This document shows, piece by piece, positions 17,070 to 24,922 of a stretch of DNA of 64,000 bases. Under the pieces are notes generated by a model. It saw nothing but the letters and a program-made list of their open reading frames with translations, had not been told where the DNA came from and searched no databases. Origin of the DNA: Bacteroidota bacterium (GTDB lineage Bacteria; Bacteroidota; Bacteroidia; Chitinophagales; Chitinophagaceae); NCBI GenBank assembly GCA_023386045.1, contig JAEWKK010000003.1:123970-187969 (forward strand), written 5' to 3'. The number at the start of each line of letters is the position of its first letter. Position 1 is the first letter of the stretch. The position numbers and the translations under genes were made by a program.

Positions 17070-17921
17070 ATGACGCGCCAGCAATTAGTTGAACAGATCT
17101 TTTCGAAAAAAAATTATTTATGCGTAGGACTTGATACGGATCTTACAAAAATTCCAAATCACCTCCGTTCTGATCCTGATGCGATCTTTCGTTTCAACCA
17201 GCAGATCATTGATGCCACAAAAGAACATTGTATTGGCTACAAGATCAACACTGCATTTTATGAAGCTGAAGGTTTAAAGGGTTGGGAAGCTTTGGAAAGA
17301 ACCGTTAATTACATTCCTTCCACTCATTTTAAAATTGCTGATGCAAAACGTGGCGACATAGGCAACACTTCTTCTCAATACGCCAGGGCTTTTTTTGAAA
17401 CCATGAATTTTGATGCTGTTACCGTAGCACCTTATATGGGTGAAGACAGCATCAGGCCATTCCTCGAATACACCGACAAATGGACCATACTTCTTGGACT
17501 TACTTCCAATTCAGGCGCTGCTGATTTTGAATGGCAAAGAGTTACTCATCACACTGAAATTCTTGAGGAAGGCATTCATATACGCAAGCAGGAAGAAAGT
17601 TATTTGTATGAACTGGTTTTCAGAAAAGCCATGCATTGGGGTAATGAAAACAACCTGATGTTTGTGGTTGGGGCCACGCAGGCTAGTGCTTTTGTGGGCA
17701 TACGCGAAATGGCACCCAATCATTTTTTCCTGGTTCCTGGAGTAGGTGCGCAAGGAGGAAGTTTGAAAGAGATATCAGAAAAAACACTCACAAATGAAGG
17801 TGGATTACTGGTCAATGCCAGCAGGGCTGTGATCTATGCTTCCGGAGGAGAAGATTTCGCGGAAGCTGCAACTGCAGCTGCCGGGGCTTATGCTGATGAA
17901 ATGAAATCCTATTTAAAATAA
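17070..17921 (+). CDS. pyrF: Orotidine 5'-phosphate decarboxylase, type 2
   Basis: Final step of UMP synthesis. The 283-residue length and the DAKRGDIGNTSSQYA motif identify the longer type-2 subfamily. VGATQASAFVGIR and the FLVPGVGAQGG phosphate-binding segment follow in order. The start has a near-consensus -7 box (TATCTTCG at 17058-17065, one mismatch) four bases upstream, suggesting an independent, almost leaderless transcript. Confidence 0.95.
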   Translation: MTRQQLVEQIFSKKNYLCVGLDTDLTKIPNHLRSDPDAIFRFNQQIIDATKEHCIGYKINTAFYEAEGLKGWEALERTVNYIPSTHFKIADAKRGDIGNTSSQYARAFFETMNFDAVTVAPYMGEDSIRPFLEYTDKWTILLGLTSNSGAADFEWQRVTHHTEILEEGIHIRKQEESYLYELVFRKAMHWGNENNLMFVVGATQASAFVGIREMAPNHFFLVPGVGAQGGSLKEISEKTLTNEGGLLVNASRAVIYASGGEDFAEAATAAAGAYADEMKSYLK

Positions 17922-17925
17922 CCTT

Positions 17926-18849
17926 ATGGATCGCCGTAAGTTTTTACGCAATACTTCCCTGCTTGGACTGGTGCCTGCACTTGACAGGTTTTCAGATATT
18001 ACCCATGAACAGAAAGATAAAGAGCTGCTTGTAGCTTTTATGAGTGATGTGCATGTGAAACCTACTGAAGCTGCAGAAACAGGAATGAGAAAAGCTTTCA
18101 GGCATGTAAATTCTTTGAAACAAAAACCTTCTTTCATTATCAATGGTGGAGATGCCATTATGGATGCCATGGCAGCAGATAAAACTAAAACGAAAGAGCA
18201 ATGGAAGGTATGGCGCAGGGTAATCCAGGAAGAAAACCATCTTCCTTTATATCATGTCATTGGTAACCATGATGCCTGGGGTTGGCAGTTAAAAGATGAA
18301 TCTGTAAAATCTGATCCTTTGTATGATAAAGGATGGGTGATGAAAGAACATGACATGACGAGCCGTTATTATTCTTTTGAAAAAAAACAATGGAAATTTA
18401 TCATCCTGGACAGTGCCCAGGAAAATAATGGAGGATATATTGCAAGGCTGGATGAAGCACAAGTGGCATGGCTGGAAAATGAACTAAAGGATACCGTAAG
18501 CGATCAGCATATTTGTATCGTATCTCATGTGCCCATCGTTTCCTTTTGTTCCGCCATGTTTGCCGACACCAATCAGCCCAATGGTGACTGGAGGATTTCA
18601 AGAGCACTGCTGCATACTGATGCAAGAAAACTGATTGCGCTATTTGAAAAACATAGAAATATCCGTTGCTGCCTGAGTGGTCATATTCATTTGCAGGATG
18701 CTGTTGAATACAAAGGCATCTCCTATTATTGCAATGGAGCTGTAAGTGGCAACTGGTGGGGTGGCGCTTTTAAGGGTTTTGACCCGGCTTATGCCCTCTT
18801 TCATTTTAATAAAAATGGGACAGTGCAAAGGAACCTGGTTAATTATTGA
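17926..18849 (+). CDS. Calcineurin-like metallophosphoesterase, probably Tat-exported
   Basis: A 307-residue protein whose N-terminus DRRKFLRNTSLLG resembles a twin-arginine signal, although the hydrophobic stretch is short. Metal-binding motifs appear in order: MSDVHVKP, NGGDAIMD, GNHDAW, SHVP and SGHIHLQD. These define a binuclear-metal phosphoesterase. The substrate is not deducible. It begins four bases after pyrF and may be co-transcribed with it. Confidence 0.88.
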   Translation: MDRRKFLRNTSLLGLVPALDRFSDITHEQKDKELLVAFMSDVHVKPTEAAETGMRKAFRHVNSLKQKPSFIINGGDAIMDAMAADKTKTKEQWKVWRRVIQEENHLPLYHVIGNHDAWGWQLKDESVKSDPLYDKGWVMKEHDMTSRYYSFEKKQWKFIILDSAQENNGGYIARLDEAQVAWLENELKDTVSDQHICIVSHVPIVSFCSAMFADTNQPNGDWRISRALLHTDARKLIALFEKHRNIRCCLSGHIHLQDAVEYKGISYYCNGAVSGNWWGGAFKGFDPAYALFHFNKNGTVQRNLVNY

Positions 18850-18932
18850 AATCATTAGTAAACTGCAGTATCCTTATTATATTTAGTTAAAGAAATTCCC
18901 ATTCAAATCATTTCAGTTTTAAAACAAGAATC

Positions 18933-21428
18933 ATGAAGAAGCTTACCCTTTTGACAGGGCTTTTTATGTTTTGTATGCAGGTGATGGCGCAATCACCAAC
19001 TACCAAAGCCAACTACAGCCTGGCGGCAAGATTTTCACCCAAGAAACTGGAAAAGCTGGTTTTCAGCACCAGCGTGGATCCGCACTGGCTCAAACAATCA
19101 GATCGCTTTTGGTATACTTATGAAACCACCAATGGCAAGAACTGGTATATCGTGGATCCTGCAAGGGGAACAAAGCGTCTGTTGTTTGACAATGACAGGC
19201 TGGCCTCACAATTAACCACGATTGTAAAAGATCCAATGGATGCCCAGCACCTGAATATAGACAGCCTTCGTTTTATAAAGGATGAAAACTGGATACAGTT
19301 TGAAGTGAAAAGCACTGAAGATTCAGTAATAAAAGATACTACAGCAAAAAAAGGTACGCCTCCCAAAACAGAAAAAAAGCGTTTCTATTTTGAATACAAT
19401 ATCAATACCGGTGAACTGGTACACCTGGGAGAATTAAAAAAACCAAAACGCAATCCAAGGTGGGCTTCTGTTTCACCTGATGGGCAAACTATCATCTTTG
19501 TTCGCAATTACAATCTCTACTGGATGAACCGTGCGAATTATGAAAAGGCACTTCAAAATGAAGACGATTCCACTATTGTTGAAACAGCTATTACTAAAGA
19601 TGGTGTTGAATTCTTTAGTTACGGAAATGAAAGCTTTTTATCTGGCCAGGGTGAGAACAATATTGACAAGGAAAAAAACAAGAAGAAGCGTAAACCTGCA
19701 TTTATTTACTGGTCGCCGGATTCAAAACATTTTGCCCTGGTGCGCACCGATGCAAGAAATGTAAAGGATCTCTGGGTGATCAACAGTATTTCTGATCCAA
19801 GGCCTACTTTGGAAACCTATAAATACTGGATGCCTGGTGAAAAAGACGCTCCCATAGCCCGTGTATTATTGTTTGATACAGAAACAAAAACTTCGAAAGA
19901 GCTTGACATCAAACAATTCAAAGACCAGGATATTGGTATCTGGTCTGCACCCAATCCTGTCAATACCCGCGATGATGACTGGAGACCTTTAAGATGGCTG
20001 GGTAACAATGATAAATTTTATTTTACCCGCACCAGCCGGGATCTTAAAAGAATTGATCTCTGTACGGTTGATATCAATACGGGAACGGTAAAGACACTGA
20101 TTCCGGAAAGACTGAATACTTATGTGGAAGTAAGAAGACCCGGCATAGTAAACAACGGCCAGGAGATCATTGAATGGAGTGAAAGAGACGGTTGGGCACA
20201 TTATTATCTCTATGATGGAAATGGTAACCTCAAGAACAGGATCACCTCCGGCTCTTTTCATTGCGAGGATATTGTAGGCATAGATGAAAAAAAGAGGATT
20301 TTATATTTTACTGCAAATGGAAGGGAAAAAAATGAAGACCCTTATTACCTGCATTTATACAGGGTGAATTTTGATGGTAGCGGACTTCGTTTGCTCAACC
20401 CCGGCGAATATGAACATTCAGTAAGTATGAATGACAACGAGCAGTATTTTGTCAACAACTATTCAAAAGTAAATGCAGTGCCCCGTTCAGCTTTGTACAA
20501 CAGTGAAGGGCGGAAGATCATGGATCTTGAAACTGCCGATTTTACCTCTTTGTTTGCTGCTGGATATAAATTCCCGGAAGTATTCAAGGTAAAAGCTGAT
20601 GATGGCATAACTGATCTCTATGGCGTGCTTTACAAGCCTTTTGATTTTGATTCAACCAAAAAATATCCGCTGATTGAATATGTATACCCCGGTCCGCAAA
20701 CAGAAGCCGTTAATAAAGCATGGAGCCGTGGCATGGATCGTACCGACCGCCTGGCACAAATGGGTTTTATTGTAGTAACCGTAGGTAACCGTGGTGGTCA
20801 TCCGAGCCGCAGCAAATGGTACCACAATTTTGGTTATGGTAATCTTCGAGATTATGGTCTAGCCGACAAGAAAGCAGCTGCAGAACAACTCGCCGACAGG
20901 TTTGATTATATTGACATCAACAGGGTTGGTATTACCGGGCATTCTGGTGGAGGCTTCATGAGCACAGCTGCAATGCTGGTCTATCCAGATTTCTTCAAGG
21001 TGGCTGTATCATCAGCAGGTAATCATGATAATTCTATTTATAACCGCTGGTGGAGCGAAAAGCACCATGGTGTCAGGGAATCGATAGGAGAGAAAGGCGA
21101 TACTTCTTTTGCCTACAGCATTGAAAAGAATCCAGACCTTGCCAAAAATTTAAAGGGCCACCTGATGCTGGCACATGGTGATGTTGACAACAATGTACAT
21201 CCGGCCAACACCATTCGCATGGTGAATGCACTGATCAAAGCCAATAAAAGATTCGAACTGGTTATACTGCCAGGACAGCGTCATGGCTTTGGTGAAATGA
21301 CTGAATATTTCTTCTGGAGGTCTGCTGATTTCTTCAGCCGTTATTTGTTGGGAGATGATAGTCAAACTGTGAATATTGTGGAGATGGACAGGGAAGTAGA
21401 ACAGTCAGGTAGTAAAAGGAAACAATAA
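18933..21428 (+). CDS. Dipeptidyl peptidase IV-like serine peptidase (S9 family), exported
   Basis: An 831-residue exported peptidase with a signal peptide ending QVMAQ, an N-terminal beta-propeller (about residues 60-560), and an alpha/beta-hydrolase domain. The nucleophile is S671 in GHSGGGF, with the acid in HGDVDNNVHP and the catalytic His in GQRHGFGE. It is expected to remove N-terminal Xaa-Pro or similar dipeptides in the periplasm. A strong terminator follows. Confidence 0.93.
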   Translation: MKKLTLLTGLFMFCMQVMAQSPTTKANYSLAARFSPKKLEKLVFSTSVDPHWLKQSDRFWYTYETTNGKNWYIVDPARGTKRLLFDNDRLASQLTTIVKDPMDAQHLNIDSLRFIKDENWIQFEVKSTEDSVIKDTTAKKGTPPKTEKKRFYFEYNINTGELVHLGELKKPKRNPRWASVSPDGQTIIFVRNYNLYWMNRANYEKALQNEDDSTIVETAITKDGVEFFSYGNESFLSGQGENNIDKEKNKKKRKPAFIYWSPDSKHFALVRTDARNVKDLWVINSISDPRPTLETYKYWMPGEKDAPIARVLLFDTETKTSKELDIKQFKDQDIGIWSAPNPVNTRDDDWRPLRWLGNNDKFYFTRTSRDLKRIDLCTVDINTGTVKTLIPERLNTYVEVRRPGIVNNGQEIIEWSERDGWAHYYLYDGNGNLKNRITSGSFHCEDIVGIDEKKRILYFTANGREKNEDPYYLHLYRVNFDGSGLRLLNPGEYEHSVSMNDNEQYFVNNYSKVNAVPRSALYNSEGRKIMDLETADFTSLFAAGYKFPEVFKVKADDGITDLYGVLYKPFDFDSTKKYPLIEYVYPGPQTEAVNKAWSRGMDRTDRLAQMGFIVVTVGNRGGHPSRSKWYHNFGYGNLRDYGLADKKAAAEQLADRFDYIDINRVGITGHSGGGFMSTAAMLVYPDFFKVAVSSAGNHDNSIYNRWWSEKHHGVRESIGEKGDTSFAYSIEKNPDLAKNLKGHLMLAHGDVDNNVHPANTIRMVNALIKANKRFELVILPGQRHGFGEMTEYFFWRSADFFSRYLLGDDSQTVNIVEMDREVEQSGSKRKQ

Positions 21429-21448
21429 TTCAAAATATTTTCTGCCAC

Positions 21449-21474
21449 ATGGCCGGCATAATACTGCCGGCCAT
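21449..21474 (+). terminator. Strong intrinsic terminator after the S9 peptidase gene
   Basis: ATGGCCGGCA (21449-21458) pairs perfectly with TGCCGGCCAT (21465-21474) over a six-base loop, followed by a T run. Confidence 0.9.
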
Positions 21475-21546
21475 TTTTTGTCCTTCTTTAACCATGGTGG
21501 TGCAATATTGAAGCAGGAATTCTGTTATCTTCCGAACAAAAGATTT

Positions 21547-22008
21547 ATGTTTTTCGGCTTTCTTTTTTCTTGGGTTTTAATTGGATTCAGCGGGATATCT
21601 GCCCCTGCAACCGAAGTCAATAAGACCAGGCTTCTGAAACTCGTGAATGAAGCAAGAAGCAAGGGTTGTCATTGCGGCGATAAATGGTATGGTCCGGCTG
21701 CAGCAGTTACCTGGAATGATGCACTGGAAAAAGCAGCGAAAGCGCATAGCATCGATATGGAAAAAAATAGATCGCTGCAGCATAATTCATCAACAGGATC
21801 CGGGCCTGGGGAAAGGATCAGGAAAGCAGGATATAACTGGAGCCTCTATGGAGAAAACATTGCTATGGGTTTTGCCAGTGAAAAAGAAGTGATCGAGGGT
21901 TGGCTTAGTAGTCCTGGACATTGCAGTAACCTCATGAACCGGACTTACAAAGAAATGGGCGTAGGACGTTCTGGGACTTACTGGACGCAGGACTTTGGAA
22001 CAAGATGA
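21547..22008 (+). CDS. CAP (SCP/PR1) domain protein, exported
   Basis: A 153-residue protein with a signal peptide (MFFGFLFSWVLIGFSG...) and one CAP domain: LVNEARSKGC, WNDALEKAAKAHS, GENIAMGF and GWLSSPGHCSNLMN followed by YWTQDFG. Conserved His residues of the cavity are visible (AHS and GHC). Bacterial CAP proteins have poorly known roles. The ATG at 21547 starts the signal peptide; an upstream TTG at 21478 would place a long polar stretch before it. Confidence 0.85.
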   Translation: MFFGFLFSWVLIGFSGISAPATEVNKTRLLKLVNEARSKGCHCGDKWYGPAAAVTWNDALEKAAKAHSIDMEKNRSLQHNSSTGSGPGERIRKAGYNWSLYGENIAMGFASEKEVIEGWLSSPGHCSNLMNRTYKEMGVGRSGTYWTQDFGTR

Positions 22009-22476
22009 TCAGGCAAGGTCCATCAATTCCTCAAATCTTTTTTTGATGCCGTTACGAAATAAAATGATAAGCATCACCAGTATAAAATTGACTCCGGCAA
22101 GAAAAGCGATCTTGATGTTTTTAGCAATCGGGATCAAATTTTCAAGTGATACAATTTCCAACAGCAATAACATCAGGAAGAAGTAAAATAATCCCACCAA
22201 CATTTTATTGGGTCGGGTGGTGATAGTGATTTTTGTTCCTTGTGCACCAGGAAGCAATCTTCCCTGGATATGACCGGGATTATTATCGATCCACTGCAGG
22301 CTGGTCCAGGCCCATTTACTTCGTAGGCTGAACTCTTCACCATTATACAAACGGCCAACGAGATCCATGGAATAATCTTCCCAACGCCTGGTTACAATCC
22401 AGTTCAGGCGGGTCTGGACCTGCTCAACGGGACGGTTTACGACATAAGTCTGCTTATGATAAAAAAACAATTTCAT
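22009..22476 (-). CDS. Hypothetical membrane protein with two C-terminal transmembrane helices
   Basis: A 155-residue protein not assigned to a family. Residues 1-92 are soluble and beta-rich with several Trp (RRWEDY, SKWAWTSLQW). Two hydrophobic helices follow, at about 94-112 and 122-140, then a short basic-acidic tail. The soluble part followed by a helical hairpin suggests a membrane-anchored sensor or lipid-binding domain, but this is a guess. Its stop directly abuts the stop of the convergent CAP gene. Confidence 0.65.
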   Translation of the reverse strand: MKLFFYHKQTYVVNRPVEQVQTRLNWIVTRRWEDYSMDLVGRLYNGEEFSLRSKWAWTSLQWIDNNPGHIQGRLLPGAQGTKITITTRPNKMLVGLFYFFLMLLLLEIVSLENLIPIAKNIKIAFLAGVNFILVMLIILFRNGIKKRFEELMDLA

Positions 22477-22624
22477 GTAGTTGTGCTGATTATGAATGCA
22501 GGACTATGCTTTGAAGATGTTTCTCTCAGGGGTGGACAACGGATGGCAACAAAAATAATCGTTTTTTTATATTATCGAAATAGTTGGCAGATAAAACTGT
22601 CTTCATCAACAATCCCTTTCTGCT

Positions 22625-22632
22625 TATTTTTG
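22625..22632 (+). promoter_or_regulatory. -7 promoter box (TATTTTTG) for glutaryl-CoA dehydrogenase
   Basis: Exact TAnnTTTG match ending five bases before the ATG at 22638, implying an essentially leaderless mRNA. Confidence 0.55.
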
Positions 22633-22637
22633 CCCGC

Positions 22638-23816
22638 ATGGCAACAGACCAATTTCAATCTCCGGATTATTATTTAGTAGATGAATTACTAACTGAAGAG
22701 CACAAACTCATTAGGGAAACCGTAAGAAATTATGTAAAGAAAGAGATCTCGCCGATCATTGAAGATTATGCCCAGAGGGCGGAATTTCCCGAGCAAATCG
22801 TAAAGCAATTGGGCGAACTGGGATGTTTTGGACCTACAGTTCCCCAGGAATATGGTGGTGGCGGGCTGGATTATATCAGTTACGGACTGATGATGCAGGA
22901 ACTGGAAAGGGGCGATAGCGGTGTACGTTCCACAGCTTCGGTACAGGGATCGCTGGTAATGTTTCCCATTCATGCTTATGGCAGCGAGGAACAAAAAAGA
23001 AAATACCTGCCAAAACTGGCCAGTGGCGAATGGCTGGGATGTTTTGGTTTGACGGAACCAGATCATGGCAGCAATCCTGCCGGCATGTTAACCAACATCA
23101 AAGATGCCGGTGACCATGTAATATTGAATGGCAGCAAGATGTGGATCTCCAATGCTCCTTTTGCACAGGTAGCAGTTGTTTGGGCAAAGGATGAACAGGG
23201 TGATATCAGGGGACTGGTGGTTGAAAGAGGAATGGAAGGTTTTTCAACGCCTACTACTCATGGCAAATGGAGTTTAAGAGCTTCGGCAACAGGAGAGCTG
23301 GTTTTTGACAATGTAAAGGTTCCTAAAGAAAATATATTTCCTACAATCAAAGGATTAAAAGGACCACTGGGTTGCCTCACTAAGGCCCGCTATGGCATTG
23401 CCTGGGGAGCATTGGGAGCAGCAATGGATTGTTATGATACGGCTTTGAGATATAGCAAGGAAAGAATACAATTTGACAGGCCGATTGGTGGCTTTCAGTT
23501 ACAACAGAAAAAGCTGGCAGAAATGATTACTGAGATCACCAAGGCACAGTTAATGGTTTGGAGGCTGGGTGTATTGATGAATGAAGGCAGGGCAACACCG
23601 CAACAAGTATCCATGGCCAAGAGAAATTCATGCGAAATTGCTACTAACATCGCCAGGGATGCAAGACAAATGTTAGGTGGCATGGGTATCACCGGCGAGT
23701 ACAGCATTATGCGTCATATGATGAATCTCGAAAGCGTGATCACTTATGAGGGAACACATGATGTTCACCTGTTGATTACCGGTATGGATGTGACAGGTTT
23801 CAATGCTTTTAAGTAA
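22638..23816 (+). CDS. gcdH: Glutaryl-CoA dehydrogenase (acyl-CoA dehydrogenase family)
   Basis: FAD enzyme that oxidises and decarboxylates glutaryl-CoA to crotonyl-CoA. GLTEPDHGSNPAGM, WISNAPFAQVAVVWA and GKWSLRASATGELVF are the glutaryl-CoA dehydrogenase versions of the family motifs, and E371 in YEGTHDVH is the catalytic base. At 392 residues it is full length. The ATG at 22638 is preferred over an in-frame upstream codon because of the promoter box five bases away. It links lysine or tryptophan breakdown to crotonyl-CoA. Confidence 0.92.
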   Translation: MATDQFQSPDYYLVDELLTEEHKLIRETVRNYVKKEISPIIEDYAQRAEFPEQIVKQLGELGCFGPTVPQEYGGGGLDYISYGLMMQELERGDSGVRSTASVQGSLVMFPIHAYGSEEQKRKYLPKLASGEWLGCFGLTEPDHGSNPAGMLTNIKDAGDHVILNGSKMWISNAPFAQVAVVWAKDEQGDIRGLVVERGMEGFSTPTTHGKWSLRASATGELVFDNVKVPKENIFPTIKGLKGPLGCLTKARYGIAWGALGAAMDCYDTALRYSKERIQFDRPIGGFQLQQKKLAEMITEITKAQLMVWRLGVLMNEGRATPQQVSMAKRNSCEIATNIARDARQMLGGMGITGEYSIMRHMMNLESVITYEGTHDVHLLITGMDVTGFNAFK

Positions 23817-23842
23817 AATCATTTTATCACAAACTGTTTAAT

Positions 23843-23870
23843 AAATCCTTCCTTTGCGAAGGATTTTTTT
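23843..23870 (+). terminator. Intrinsic terminator after gcdH
   Basis: AAATCCTT (23843-23850) pairs with AAGGATTT (23859-23866) over an eight-base loop, followed by a T run to 23870. Confidence 0.85.
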
Positions 23871-23954
23871 TAAAGCACTGTTTTCATTTAACTTAGGTTG
23901 GAGATGTTCCATGCACTTAGAAATTAATTGTCTTTTTACCGGAAGCAAATCATC

Positions 23955-24467
23955 ATGAAAATATTCTTCATCGGGTTTATGGGATGCGGAAAAACTCACT
24001 GGGGCAAGGTTCTTAGTGAGAAACTTAATATTCCCTTTTTTGACCTTGATGAAAAAATAACCGAGCATGAAGGAAGATCCATTCCCGAAATTTTTGAAAC
24101 ACAGGGTGAAGAGTATTTCAGGTTACTTGAAAAGGATGTGCTGCACATTTTATGCGAAAGCCATGAGACCTTCGTTATGGCCACAGGCGGCGGTACGCCC
24201 TGTTTTTACAACAATATAGATTATCTTAAAAAGCAGGGAATTGTAGTGTGGATCAATTGCTCCACCGATTGTCTTTACCAGCGGCTGGTGAAGGAAAAAT
24301 CAAAGCGACCCTTGATAAAAGACATCCCGGATATGGATTTGAAAACTTACATCATAAAAAAATATTCGGGCAGAAAAATTTTTTACCAGCAGGCCAACGT
24401 TATTTTGTCCGAAGAAAATATTTCTATTGAAAAAATATTGACGGAAGTCTTTCATGCAAAATCCTGA
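23955..24467 (+). CDS. aroK: Shikimate kinase
   Basis: Phosphorylates shikimate at C3. The 170-residue protein has the P-loop GFMGCGKTHWGK at residues 7-18, DLDEKI (shikimate-binding Asp), the ATGGGTP core and a lid arginine region KSKRPLIKD. The ATG at 23955 begins the family N-terminus MKIFFIGFMG. It stands apart from the aroBAC operon at the left edge of the window. Confidence 0.95.
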   Translation: MKIFFIGFMGCGKTHWGKVLSEKLNIPFFDLDEKITEHEGRSIPEIFETQGEEYFRLLEKDVLHILCESHETFVMATGGGTPCFYNNIDYLKKQGIVVWINCSTDCLYQRLVKEKSKRPLIKDIPDMDLKTYIIKKYSGRKIFYQQANVILSEENISIEKILTEVFHAKS

Positions 24468-24468
24468 T

Positions 24469-24855
24469 ATGTATAAACTATTTATGATTGTTGGAGCCAT
24501 ACTGGCCGGGCTAGCTGTGGCGCTGGGAGCATTCGGCGCACATGGATTGAAAAAGATAGCTGACGCTGAAACGGTTGCCATCTATCAAACAGGTGTTCAG
24601 TACCAGATGTATCATGCGTTGGCTTTATTGTTGGTTGCTCTTTTTTATGATAAGATCGCCAATAGCTTTACCGGATACGCTGGTTTTCTTTTTATAGGAG
24701 GCGTAGTGCTTTTCTCCGGTTCACTTTATTTTATTTCTTCTCTGAAGGCTATGAATAAGGTGGTGCCAACAGCTGTTGGGATAATGACGCCGGTGGGTGG
24801 ATTGCTCTTCATTTTGGGATGGCTCATGCTTTTGATCGCGATAATCAGGAAATAG
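24469..24855 (+). CDS. DUF423 family small integral membrane protein
   Basis: A 128-residue protein with four hydrophobic helices and the DUF423 N-terminal signature AVALGAFGAHGLK. The YgdD/YwdK family is widespread and of unknown function. The ATG at 24469 follows the aroK stop by one base; an alternative ATG at 24454 would overlap aroK by 14 bases. Likely co-transcribed with aroK. Confidence 0.88.
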   Translation: MYKLFMIVGAILAGLAVALGAFGAHGLKKIADAETVAIYQTGVQYQMYHALALLLVALFYDKIANSFTGYAGFLFIGGVVLFSGSLYFISSLKAMNKVVPTAVGIMTPVGGLLFILGWLMLLIAIIRK

Positions 24856-24909
24856 AGTCTTATTTTTACCGGGACAGGCTTCCCGCCTGCATTTCACCTG
24901 TCAGATCAT

Positions 24910-24917
24910 TATCTTTG
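24910..24917 (+). promoter_or_regulatory. -7 promoter box (TATCTTTG) for ftsK
   Basis: Exact TAnnTTTG match ending five bases before the ATG at 24923; a near-leaderless start. Confidence 0.5.
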
Positions 24918-24922
24918 TTGAT

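Noticed and set aside
24873..24902. Nested inverted repeats (CAGGC/GCCTG and GACAGG/CCTGTC) before ftsK as a terminator.
   Set aside because: Stems are short, the two foldings compete and there is no T run; could be an operator, but support is too weak.
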